A stretch of DNA of 18,297 nucleotides from JAIBJP01 sp035601195 (GCA_035601195.1 DATNOU010000082.1:1-18297); one strand, 5' to 3'. Shown: positions 1-6,796, counted from the first letter of the stretch. Notes: generated by a model from the letters alone, not told the origin. A program made the numbers and translations.

Positions 1-738
1 GAGAACGGGCTCGCGCCCGTCTGGGACGCGGCCACGAATCCCGAGGCCCTGCACGCGCTCTGGCTGACCGTCCTGATCGCCCTCATTGCCGTTCCCGCGA
101 ACACGATCTTCGGAGTCATCTGCGCCCTCGTGATCGTGCGCGGGGGCCGCTTCCACGGCAAGACGCTCCTGAACGCGCTCGTCGACCTCCCCTTCGCGCT
201 CTCACCGGTCGTCATCGGTCTCGCGCTCTACCTGGTCTACGCGCGCACGGGCTGGTTCGGGGGCTGGCTCGTCGACCACGGGATCAGCGTCATCTTCGCG
301 CTGCCGGGGATGATCCTCGCGACGATCTTCGTCTCGCTGCCCTTCGTCGTGCGCGAGACAGCCCCCGTCCTGCGGGAGATCGGCACCGAGCAGGAGGAGG
401 CCGCCTGGACGCTCGGCGCCTCGCCGCTGACGGCTTTCTTCCGCGTTACGCTTCCCGCGATCCGCTGGGGGGTCACCTACGGAATCGTGCTCACGACGGC
501 GCGTGCGATCGGGGAGTTCGGCGCCGTCTCCATCGTCTCCGGCAGCATCGCGGGCCGCACGGAGACGCTCACCTTGCACGTGCAGCAGCGCTTCCAGGGC
601 TTCGATCTCACGGGTGCGTACACTGCGTCGGTCGAGCTGGCGTTGCTCGCTCTGATTACGCTCCTGTTCATGACTCTGCTTCGGAAGGAGACTCCCGTTG
701 GCGATAGCGATACGCCGGGTGACGAAGCGCTTCGGTGA
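1..738 (+). CDS. cysW: Sulfate/thiosulfate ABC transporter permease CysW (5' partial)
   Basis: Inner-membrane permease subunit of the sulfate/thiosulfate importer, which pairs with a CysT-type permease, a periplasmic-type binding protein and the CysA ATPase. The reading frame is open from the first base of the window, so the N-terminus lies upstream; 245 residues are visible. Several hydrophobic helices are seen, and the EAA loop that docks on the ATPase is at residues 133-135 and following (EAAWTLGAS, then LPAI). The segment GEFGAVSIVSGSIAGRTETL is typical of CysW rather than ModB. The 3' end overlaps cysA by 41 bases, indicating translational coupling. A molybdate permease is the main alternative; the CysW-type C-terminal half and the neighbouring cysteine genes favour sulfate. 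Confidence 0.9.
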   Translation, partial: ENGLAPVWDAATNPEALHALWLTVLIALIAVPANTIFGVICALVIVRGGRFHGKTLLNALVDLPFALSPVVIGLALYLVYARTGWFGGWLVDHGISVIFALPGMILATIFVSLPFVVRETAPVLREIGTEQEEAAWTLGASPLTAFFRVTLPAIRWGVTYGIVLTTARAIGEFGAVSIVSGSIAGRTETLTLHVQQRFQGFDLTGAYTASVELALLALITLLFMTLLRKETPVGDSDTPGDEALR

Positions 739-1678
739 GTTCGTCGCCGTGGACAACGTCTCCCTCGCGATCGCGAGCGGATCGCTGACGGCGTTGCTCG
801 GGCCGAGCGGGAGCGGAAAGTCGACGCTGCTCCGCATCGTCGCCGGTCTCGAGCACCCGGACGAGGGCGACGTCTCCATCCACGGGGAGGACGCAACTGG
901 TCTACCGCCGCAGGAACGCGGGGTCGGATTCGTCTTCCAGCATTACGCGGCCTTCAAGCACATGAGCGTGCGCGACAACGTCGCCTTCGCGCTCAAGATC
1001 CGCAAGCGTCCACGGGACGAGATCCGCGACCGGGTGGGGGAGCTGCTGCGCCTCGTCCAGCTCGAAGGTCTCGCCAATCGGTATCCGTCCCAGCTCTCCG
1101 GTGGTCAGCGCCAGCGGATGGCGCTGGCTCGTGCGCTGGCAGCCGAGCCGCGCGTCCTCCTTCTTGACGAGCCGTTCGGAGCGCTCGACGCCCGCGTGCG
1201 CAAGGAGCTTCGAGCCTGGTTGCGGCGCCTCCACGAGGAGGTGCCGGTCACGACCGTGCTGGTCACGCACGATCAGGAGGAGGCCATGGACGTCGCCGAC
1301 CGCGTGGCGGTCATGAACGAGGGCCGCGTGGAGCAGACGGGGAAGCCGCGGGACCTCTACGAACACCCGGCGAACGAGTTCGTGATGAGCTTCGTGGGGC
1401 CGGCACACCGGCTGGGCGAGGCCTGGATCCGCCCTCACGACCTCGAGGTTCGCCAGGAGCCGAACGGCACGTCGACGGAAGCGATGGTCGAGCGGGTCGT
1501 CCACCTCGGGTTCGAGGTGCGCGCCGAGCTCGTCCTGGAAGACGGCAGGAGAGTCTCGGCTCAGGTGACGCGGAACGAGGCCGACGAGCTGGAGCTACGC
1601 GAGGGCCAGATCGTCTTCGTTCGGCCCAGCCGCACGCACGTCTTCAGTGCGGCTGCCACGCCTCCGGGTCACTCGTAA
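698..1678 (+). CDS. cysA: Sulfate/thiosulfate ABC transporter ATP-binding protein CysA
   Basis: ATPase subunit that powers sulfate import. The 326-residue protein shows Walker A (GPSGSGKST, residues 35-43), Q-loop glutamine Q81, signature LSGGQ (133-137), Walker B LLLDEP (154-159) and the switch histidine H191 in VTHDQEEA. A C-terminal TOBE-like beta domain follows from about residue 243, as in CysA/MalK-type ATPases. The start is a TTG at 698, chosen because GGAAGGAG lies 7 bases upstream and the protein then begins directly at the first strand of the ATPase domain. The start lies 41 bases inside cysW. The 3' end overlaps the convergent Rrf2 regulator gene by 35 bases. Confidence 0.92.
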   Translation: MAIAIRRVTKRFGEFVAVDNVSLAIASGSLTALLGPSGSGKSTLLRIVAGLEHPDEGDVSIHGEDATGLPPQERGVGFVFQHYAAFKHMSVRDNVAFALKIRKRPRDEIRDRVGELLRLVQLEGLANRYPSQLSGGQRQRMALARALAAEPRVLLLDEPFGALDARVRKELRAWLRRLHEEVPVTTVLVTHDQEEAMDVADRVAVMNEGRVEQTGKPRDLYEHPANEFVMSFVGPAHRLGEAWIRPHDLEVRQEPNGTSTEAMVERVVHLGFEVRAELVLEDGRRVSAQVTRNEADELELREGQIVFVRPSRTHVFSAAATPPGHS

Positions 1679-2099
1679 TCGCGCCGATCTCCTCCGGGAG
1701 ATTGCCGGCCGCGAGGTCGGCGAGGGTCACCGACTCCAGCACGGCGCGTAGGTTCGCGCGTACCGCGATCCAGACGTCCTTGAGCCGCTCGGCCGGGCCG
1801 CTGTACTCGACGGTCTCAGGGCGCGCGCCGCGCACGTTCGCGAGCGGCCCGTCCACTGCTCGGATCACCTCGGCGAGCGTGATCTCCTCGGGCGGCCGCG
1901 CGAGCCAGTAGCCGCCCTCGGCGCCCCGCTGGCTGGCGACGAGTCCGTCATGGCGAAGCTCGAGGAGGATGTTCTCGAGGAACTTGAGCGGGATGTTCTG
2001 GGCCTGCGCGATCCGCTCGCCCTTGACGGGGCCTTCATCCGCGGCGGCGAGCTCCAGGACGGCGCGGAGGGCGTAGTCGGCCTTGGCGGAGACCCGCAT
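1644..2099 (-). CDS. Rrf2-family transcriptional regulator, CymR-like
   Basis: Winged-helix regulator of 151 residues. It opens with the family hallmark (MRVSAKADYALRAVLELA), followed by the helix-turn-helix and wing at about residues 24-70 (IAQAQNIPLKFLENIL, then RGAEGGYWLARP). A longer frame reaches 2204, but the family N-terminus begins at the ATG at 2099. The protein contains no cysteine, so it cannot hold the three-cysteine Fe-S cluster of IscR or NsrR; this resembles CymR, the Rrf2 repressor of cysteine metabolism in Firmicutes. Its position beside sulfate-transport genes and 2 kb from a cysteine operon supports a sulfur role, but this is inference. It is convergent with cysA and divergent from the pterin dehydratase gene. 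Confidence 0.85.
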   Translation of the reverse strand: MRVSAKADYALRAVLELAAADEGPVKGERIAQAQNIPLKFLENILLELRHDGLVASQRGAEGGYWLARPPEEITLAEVIRAVDGPLANVRGARPETVEYSGPAERLKDVWIAVRANLRAVLESVTLADLAAGNLPEEIGAITSDPEAWQPH

Positions 2100-2215
2100 G
2101 GCCGTATTCTGGCTGTGGCGGGCCCTAGGGGCGCAGCGTCGAGGTGTCGACGACCGAAAGTCCGAGCCTGGGCGGCCGCCGCCGCGCGGTGAGCGAACCG
2201 GCATCCTTTCGAATG

Positions 2216-2473
2216 ATGGCAGACGACTCGAGCTATCCCGAGGGCTGGAACGAGGTGCGGGGCGCCCTTCAGCGGGGCTACCGCTTCAAAGACTTCACCG
2301 AGGCGATCGCCTTCGTCAACCGTCTTGCGGAGGCTGCCGAGGAGGCGGGCCACCATCCGGACATCGCCGTCTCGTGGAACGCCGTCACCGTCCGCTGGTG
2401 GGCGCACACGAAGCGGGCGATCACCGAGCGGGACGTCGCCATGGCCCGGCGGACCGACGAGCTGGCGCGGTAG
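2216..2473 (+). CDS. phhB: 4a-hydroxytetrahydrobiopterin dehydratase (pterin-4a-carbinolamine dehydratase)
   Basis: Small cytosolic enzyme that dehydrates 4a-hydroxytetrahydropterin, recycling the cofactor of aromatic amino-acid hydroxylases. At 85 residues it has the usual family size. The active-site histidine pair is visible as HHPD (H46, H47), followed by a third conserved histidine in the WAHTKRAIT segment (H64) and then D73. The first half matches the family pattern with YRFKDFTEAIAFVNRLAEAAEE. Two consecutive ATG codons lie at 2213 and 2216; either could be used. No aromatic hydroxylase gene is seen in the window, so its partner is unknown; many bacteria carry this gene alone. It is divergent from the Rrf2 regulator with 113 bases between them. 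Confidence 0.85.
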   Translation: MADDSSYPEGWNEVRGALQRGYRFKDFTEAIAFVNRLAEAAEEAGHHPDIAVSWNAVTVRWWAHTKRAITERDVAMARRTDELAR

Positions 2474-2486
2474 GGCAAGACAGGCA

Positions 2487-2506
2487 AGACAGACTCTTCT
2501 GTCTGT
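2487..2506. promoter_or_regulatory. Palindromic operator upstream of the TetR gene
   Basis: Two overlapping perfect inverted repeats are present: AGACAGA (2487-2493) with TCTGTCT (2498-2504), and ACAGAC (2489-2494) with GTCTGT (2501-2506). Size and symmetry suit a TetR-family dimer site. It lies directly upstream of a -10-like TATTGT at 2507-2512 and just before the TetR gene, as expected for autoregulation. Confidence 0.6.
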
Positions 2507-2512
2507 TATTGT
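2507..2512 (+). promoter_or_regulatory. Putative -10 element of the TetR gene
   Basis: TATTGT, identical to the hexamer in front of the cupredoxin lipoprotein gene at 12994. Nine bases separate it from the in-frame CTG at 2522 proposed as the TetR start. It abuts the palindrome at 2487-2506, so a bound repressor would block polymerase. No clear -35 is visible. Confidence 0.4.
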
Positions 2513-2521
2513 CGGCGAACA

Positions 2522-3094
2522 CTGGTCGAGCTGGCCGCCCCCCTTCCGGTACGTGAGCGGATCCTCGAGAGCGCCTACGAGCTCTTCTCGACCCGCGGCA
2601 TCCGCGACGTGGGCGTAGACGAGGTGATCGAGCGCGCCGGGGTCGCGAAGGCGACTCTCTACCGCCACTTCCCCTCGAAGGACGCCCTGACGCTCGCCTT
2701 CCTCGAGCAGCGTGAGGAACGCTGGACCTACGGCTGGGTCGCGGCCGAGGCCCGGCTGCGGGGCGCAACCCCGGAAGAACAGCTTCTCGCAATCTTCGAC
2801 GCGTTCGACGAATGGTTCCGCCAGGACGGCTTCGAGGCCTGCTCGTTCATCAACGTCCTCCTCGAGATGGGCAATGGTCATCCCGCCGGAAATGCGAGTG
2901 TCAGGTACCTGGCCAACGTCCGCGCGTTCGTGCAGTCGCTCGCGGACGAAGCCGGTCTCCGCGAGACCGAGGCCTTCGCGCACTCCTGGCACATCCTCAT
3001 GAAGGGCTCCATCGTCGCGGCGTCAGAGGGCGACACCGAGGCCGCGAAGCGCGCCCAGAAGATGGGGCGCCTGCTCATCGAGCAGTACCGCTAG
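2522..3094 (+). CDS. TetR/AcrR-family transcriptional regulator
   Basis: One-component repressor: N-terminal helix-turn-helix (about residues 11-53, with VGVDEVIERAGVAKATLYRHF as the DNA-reading part) and an all-helical ligand/dimer domain containing FEACSFINVLLEMG. An ATG/GTG/TTG-only call would begin at the GTG at 2609 and lose the first helix (RERILESAYELFSTRG), which is clearly encoded upstream in the same frame. Between the in-frame stop at 2471 and position 2609 there is no ATG, GTG or TTG, so I place the start at a CTG (2522), giving 190 residues, a normal family length. The alternative is a TTG at 2509 in another frame joined by a one-base error in the run of six C at 2538-2543. The ligand is unknown. 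Confidence 0.75.
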   Translation: MVELAAPLPVRERILESAYELFSTRGIRDVGVDEVIERAGVAKATLYRHFPSKDALTLAFLEQREERWTYGWVAAEARLRGATPEEQLLAIFDAFDEWFRQDGFEACSFINVLLEMGNGHPAGNASVRYLANVRAFVQSLADEAGLRETEAFAHSWHILMKGSIVAASEGDTEAAKRAQKMGRLLIEQYR

Positions 3095-3143
3095 ACGCTC
3101 CGGGCAATCCGAGCAAGGGCGCGCTCCGTAGGGGGTCCTGAGC

Positions 3144-3494
3144 ATGCGTTTTCGAGCGCTCCTGGTCGCCGTTCTCGTTGCCCTGCTGGTTGCTCCTGCA
3201 GCGCAGGCGTACACGACCTTCTACGGCACGGTGGGCCCGGGGACCACGATCGTCCTCAGGCGCGCAGACGGAACCGTGGTGAGAAACGCCCGCCATGGCA
3301 ACAAGACCTTCGTGATTCGTGACCGCTCGGCGTCCCACAATTTCCACTTGTACGGCCCCGGCATCGACCGTCGCACGGGAGTCGCCTTCGTGGGCAAGAG
3401 GATCTGGTCGCCGCTCCTCTTGAGGGTCGGCAGGTACACCATCGTTTGCGACAGGCATCCGCTCACGATGGTCCGAAGGTTCAACGTCTGGTAG
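3144..3494 (+). CDS. Secreted cupredoxin-like protein
   Basis: A 116-residue exported protein. The N-terminus is a Sec signal peptide (charged MRFR, hydrophobic core, likely cleavage after AQA at residue 22). The mature part reads like a small cupredoxin: a histidine in SASHNFHLYGPG (H65), then near the C-terminus VCDRHPLTM, giving C102, H105 and M109, the Cys-His-Met set of a type 1 copper site. The Cys-x2-His-x3-Met spacing is tight compared with plastocyanin. Function is not known; electron transfer or copper binding outside the membrane is inferred from fold only. The purine-rich stretch AGGGGGT before the ATG may serve as ribosome binding site. It lies 49 bases after the TetR gene and might be co-transcribed. 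Confidence 0.7.
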   Translation: MRFRALLVAVLVALLVAPAAQAYTTFYGTVGPGTTIVLRRADGTVVRNARHGNKTFVIRDRSASHNFHLYGPGIDRRTGVAFVGKRIWSPLLLRVGRYTIVCDRHPLTMVRRFNVW

Positions 3495-3577
3495 TCAGGA
3501 GGGCTTGGCGAAACATAGTCCGTGCCGTCGGAGGCGCGCTGCTCGCCCCAACGCATCCGCGTTCAAAATGACGGGTC

Positions 3578-3606
3578 GCCCCCGTATCTAGATTCGATAC
3601 GAGGGC
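3578..3606. terminator. Hairpin between convergent genes, possible bidirectional terminator
   Basis: GCCCCCGTATC (3578-3588) can pair with GATACGAGGGC (3596-3606) with one mismatch, around a seven-base loop. It lies in the 182-base space (3495-3676) between two convergent genes, where a shared terminator is expected. There is no U-tract on either side, so intrinsic termination is unproven. I see nothing else in this gap. Confidence 0.4.
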
Positions 3607-3676
3607 TCCCTGCGTCCTTGCCTCGGAACGACCATCGCGTCCCGACGGCGAGCGACGTTCCACCAACCCGTCCTAG

Positions 3677-4018
3677 CTACCCGACGGTCAGCGTGCCGTC
3701 GGTGACGGTGCCACGGAGCCTGACCTCCCGATCCGACCACGTGACGCTGTTTGCGCTCGTCAGCTCCCCGACGGTGTTGAGGTCGAGCTCCCGGAGGACG
3801 AGCGACGGGCCGCCGCACTGCGGGGGATAGGACTCGAGGACCGCGTAGCAGAGGCGCGCGATTCCTCCCGAGACGATGAGGGCGCCCCGCACGACGACGG
3901 CCTCGCCCGGTTTGGCGGTGAGCGCCTGCTTGACGGTGATCGCGGAGCTGCCCGAGGCGCGGGAGTCGGTGCCGGAACCGACCGCGACAGTGAGGAGGGC
4001 AAGGAGAAGGAATCTCAT
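3677..4018 (-). CDS. Small secreted protein of unknown function
   Basis: I do not recognise a characterised family. The 113-residue protein starts with a probable signal peptide (MRFLLLALLTVAVGSG), then a beta-rich domain: ITVKQALTAKPGEAVVVRGALIV, a cysteine-containing motif (RLCYAVLESYPPQCGG, C57 and C68), and a closing segment (VRLRGTVTDGTLTV). The pattern of short strands around a 'VRGxL' and 'LRGTV' repeat suggests an OB-like barrel, and C57/C68 could form a disulfide outside the cell; both points are inference. It begins 23 bases after the JAMM protease gene on the same strand and is probably the last gene of the cysteine operon, though its link to sulfur metabolism is unclear. Confidence 0.65.
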   Translation of the reverse strand: MRFLLLALLTVAVGSGTDSRASGSSAITVKQALTAKPGEAVVVRGALIVSGGIARLCYAVLESYPPQCGGPSLVLRELDLNTVGELTSANSVTWSDREVRLRGTVTDGTLTVG

Positions 4019-4041
4019 GCCCCTTCGACGGCGAGGGGCGG

Positions 4042-4422
4042 CTAGGAGTTCCCGTCGAGCTCCAGCGGCTCGATGCGTCCGGCCTCGATTCGCCACGCGG
4101 CGAGCTCGCCTGAGTGAAGCGAGAGGATCACGTAGGGGCGCCCTTCCCAGAGGCCGATGTTCTCCACGTCGGTGCGCGACGGGCGCGGTGGGCTGGAGAG
4201 GTGGGAGTGGAAGACTGCGAGCTCGTAGCCCTCGTCTTCGAGGAACCACGCTTCGGGGTCGACGTCGAGGTCGAACCGATAGGGACTCTCGTCGCGATTT
4301 CGTCCAGGGATGTAGCGCTCGGCGATTGTGTTGCAAAACGCGATGAGTCCGCACGCCTCGTTGGGTCGCTCGGCTTCGGAGTGCTCGACGAGCGCCGAGC
4401 GCACCTCGGCCGGGATCACCAC
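4042..4422 (-). CDS. mec: JAMM/Mov34 metalloprotease, Mec+-like (CysO-cysteine peptidase)
   Basis: Zinc peptidase of 126 residues. The JAMM signature is complete: glutamate E22 (NEACG), H72 and H74 in FHSHLSSPPRPSRTD, S82 and D85 (HxH-x7-S-x2-D). In M. tuberculosis, Mec+ hydrolyses the bond between the CysO diglycine and the newly made cysteine, releasing free cysteine. The GTG start at 4422 overlaps the stop of the cysO-cysM gene by 7 bases, so the two are translationally coupled. Because the diglycine of CysO is internal in the upstream gene product, this enzyme may also be needed to cut the fusion after the second glycine; related JAMM proteases such as QbsD trim carrier proteins in this way. 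That second role is inference. Confidence 0.88.
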   Translation of the reverse strand: MVIPAEVRSALVEHSEAERPNEACGLIAFCNTIAERYIPGRNRDESPYRFDLDVDPEAWFLEDEGYELAVFHSHLSSPPRPSRTDVENIGLWEGRPYVILSLHSGELAAWRIEAGRIEPLELDGNS

Positions 4423-5615
4423 CAGATGCGGTCCTCCATCGACTGAGCGCCCTGCGTCCAGAAGTCGGCGGAAAGGTACTTCCAGCCTCCGTCCGCGAGC
4501 ACGCAGACGATGACTCCCTCATCCATGTCCTCCGCGAGGGTCCGAGCGACGTGCACGACCGCCCCGGATGAGACGCCGGCGAAGATCCCCTCACGGTCGA
4601 GAAGGAGACGGACGCCGGCGATCGACTCGTCGTTGGAGACGAGGATCTTGCGATCGAGCTTCGAGACGTCGAGGATCGGTGGAACGTAGCCGTCGGCGAG
4701 CGAGCGCAGGCCGTAGACGAGATCGCCCTGGAGCGGCTCCGCGGCTGCGACCACGACGTCGGGGAACGACTCGCGCAGGCGCTCTCCCGTGCCCATCAGC
4801 GTGCCCCCGGTGCCGAGACCGGCCACGAGGGCGTCGACGTGCGGGAGCGCCTCGGCGATCTCCGCTCCGGTCCCCGCGTAGTGGGCGCGGGGGTTCGCCT
4901 CGTTCGCGTACTGGTTGAGCATGAAGTAGCGGGCGTCGGCCTCGGCCATCCGCAGGGCGAGCCGCACCGCGCCGTTCGAGCCTTCACCGGCCGGCGAGAA
5001 GACGACCCGCGAGCCGTAGAGCTCGAGCAGCTTGATCCGCTCCGGCGTCGAGTTCTCAGGCATGACGCAGGTGAGCGGATAGCCCTTCAGCTTCGCGACC
5101 ATGGCCAGCGAGATGCCCGTGTTGCCGCTCGTGGGCTCGAGAAGCTCACGGCCGGGCTCGAGGTCGCCCGTGGCTTCCGCCGCCTCGACCATCGCCTTGG
5201 CGATGCGGTCCTTCAGCGAGCCGGTCGGATTCTGCCCCTCGAGCTTGGCGTAGAGCCGGACGCCCTCGTGAGGAGCCAGGCGCGAGAGCTCGACCAGCGG
5301 GGTCGATCCCACCGCATCCAGAAGCGACACGGTCAGCGTGCGCTCCCCGCCGGCCATGGCAGGAAGGAGGATGACGGTCGCGCCCTCCCGGAGAGGTGTA
5401 TCCAGGCCCCCGAGAGTGCGCACGTCTTCGTTGTCCACGTAGACGTTCACGAAGGGAGCGAGCTCGTGCCCGCCGTCGAGCACCTGCCGCCCGAGGTTGG
5501 GGAAGCGCTCGGCCAGGTCGGAAAGCAGATCGCGAAGCGTCGAGCCGGAAGCCTCGACCTCGCGTGCGCCGCCGACCGCGTCGCGGAGCGTGGGCGGGAT
5601 GCGGACGCGAGCCAC
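4416..5615 (-). CDS. cysO-cysM: Fused sulfur-carrier protein CysO and cysteine synthase CysM
   Basis: One open frame of 399 residues. Residues 1-90 are a beta-grasp carrier (MoaD/ThiS type) closely resembling mycobacterial CysO, with FVNVYVDNEDVRTLGGL and the end LLPAMAGG. Residues 96-399 are a PLP-dependent cysteine synthase: lysine K135 in TGSLKDR, TSGNTG (162-167), GLGTGGT (266-272), SSGA (349-352) and the C-terminal GWKYLS region typical of CysM. R304 in YGLRSLADG matches the arginine that selects O-phosphoserine in M. tuberculosis CysM. Only five residues (ERTLT) separate GG from the CysM part. The GTG start at 5615 shares one base with the moeZ stop. A GTG at 5330, preceded by GGGGAG, could start CysM alone (304 residues). 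A one-base error in the G-run is an alternative, discussed in the findings. Confidence 0.9.
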   Translation of the reverse strand: MARVRIPPTLRDAVGGAREVEASGSTLRDLLSDLAERFPNLGRQVLDGGHELAPFVNVYVDNEDVRTLGGLDTPLREGATVILLPAMAGGERTLTVSLLDAVGSTPLVELSRLAPHEGVRLYAKLEGQNPTGSLKDRIAKAMVEAAEATGDLEPGRELLEPTSGNTGISLAMVAKLKGYPLTCVMPENSTPERIKLLELYGSRVVFSPAGEGSNGAVRLALRMAEADARYFMLNQYANEANPRAHYAGTGAEIAEALPHVDALVAGLGTGGTLMGTGERLRESFPDVVVAAAEPLQGDLVYGLRSLADGYVPPILDVSKLDRKILVSNDESIAGVRLLLDREGIFAGVSSGAVVHVARTLAEDMDEGVIVCVLADGGWKYLSADFWTQGAQSMEDRIWW

Positions 5616-6796
5616 TACGCGACGTGCGTCCTGCCGCCCTGGCAGAACTCCACGTAGTCGATGTAGTCGGTGATGGTCGGGTTTTCGCCGCAGACCGGGC
5701 AATCGGGGTCGCGGCGCAAGCGGATCTCCGTGAACGCGCCCGCCAGGGCGTCGAACATGAGCAGCCGCCCGACGAGCGACTCACCGATCCCGAGAGCGAG
5801 CTTGAGGCCTTCGTTCGCCTGAAGGGAGCCGATCACTCCCGGCAGCACGCCGAGGACGCCGCCCTCAGCGCAGCTCGGAGCCAGCTCGGGCGGGGGCGGC
5901 TGCGGGAACAGGCAGCGGTAGCACGGGCCCTCGTGCGGCTTGAAGACGGTCACCTGGCCCTCGAAACGGTAAATCGAGCCGTGCACGACGGGAATGCGGT
6001 GCCAGACGGACGCATCGTTCAGGAGGTAACGGGTGGGGAAGTTGTCCGCGCCGTCGACGATCACGTCCCAGCCCTCGCCGAGGATGCGATCGACGTTCTC
6101 GGAAGTCAGGCGCTCCTTGAACACCTTCACGGTCACGTCGGGGTTCAGCGCCTCGATCGTCAGCTTGGCGGAGTCGGCCTTCGAGTCGCCCAGCCGCTCG
6201 GTCGAGTGGACGATCTGGCGCTGGAGGTTGGTCTCGTCGACGGTGTCGTCGTCGACGATGCCGATGGTGCCGACGCCTGCGGCGGCCAGGTAGAGCGAGG
6301 CGGGGGAGCCGAGCCCCCCGGCGCCGATGAGGAGCACGCGCGACTGCAGCAGCTTGAGCTGGCCTTCCTCGCCCACTTCGGGAATCAGCAGGTGGCGGCT
6401 GTAGCGCCGGCGCTTCGACTCGTCGAGCGCCTCTGGGATCTCGAACGGGTTGCCGTTGCGCTTCCAGTCCGTGAAGCCGCCCGCGAGGGAGACGACCTGG
6501 TCGTAGCCGAGCTCCTCGAGCGTCTTCGCGGCAAAGGCGGAGCGGTTCCCGCTGGCGCAATAGACGAGCACTGGCCGCGACTTGTCCGGGGCTGCGCTCT
6601 CGATCCGCGACTCCAGGTGGCCGCGCGGCACGTGCACCGCGCCGGGGAGATGGCCCTCGTCCCACTCCTCGCGCTCGCGAACGTCGACGATCACGCATCC
6701 GCGTTCAGAATCACGCAAGGAATCGAGGGCCTGCGCGGAGTCGACCTCGTCGATCTCGCCCTTGACCTGCTGGAGAAGCTCTCTGTACGTCGCCAT
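5615..6796 (-). CDS. moeZ: MoeZ-like sulfurtransferase/adenylyltransferase with N-terminal rhodanese domain
   Basis: Activates the C-terminal diglycine of a sulfur-carrier protein by adenylation and then delivers sulfur as a thiocarboxylate. Residues about 15-115 form a rhodanese domain with active-site C80 in CASGNRS. Residues about 125-393 form the MoeB/ThiF domain: ATP loop GAGGLGSP (158-165), acceptor loop DNFPTRYLLND, cysteine C309 (SCAEGG) at the catalytic position, and zinc pairs C292/C295 and C366/C369. Total length, 393 residues, matches MoeZ, but M. tuberculosis MoeZ has the two domains in the opposite order. ATG at 6796 is the first gene of the operon and shows no Shine-Dalgarno sequence. 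Its client is most probably the CysO domain encoded next. Confidence 0.9.
   Translation of the reverse strand: MATYRELLQQVKGEIDEVDSAQALDSLRDSERGCVIVDVREREEWDEGHLPGAVHVPRGHLESRIESAAPDKSRPVLVYCASGNRSAFAAKTLEELGYDQVVSLAGGFTDWKRNGNPFEIPEALDESKRRRYSRHLLIPEVGEEGQLKLLQSRVLLIGAGGLGSPASLYLAAAGVGTIGIVDDDTVDETNLQRQIVHSTERLGDSKADSAKLTIEALNPDVTVKVFKERLTSENVDRILGEGWDVIVDGADNFPTRYLLNDASVWHRIPVVHGSIYRFEGQVTVFKPHEGPCYRCLFPQPPPPELAPSCAEGGVLGVLPGVIGSLQANEGLKLALGIGESLVGRLLMFDALAGAFTEIRLRRDPDCPVCGENPTITDYIDYVEFCQGGRTHVA

Noticed and set aside
1644..2204. Longer Rrf2 reading frame starting at 2204
   Set aside because: The extra 35 residues are Arg/Pro-rich and unlike the family, whose N-terminus matches the ATG at 2099 exactly.
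1865..2992. Minus-strand open frame (375 codons) spanning the pterin dehydratase and TetR genes
   Set aside because: It covers two well-supported plus-strand genes and the Rrf2 gene in another frame, and shows no domain.
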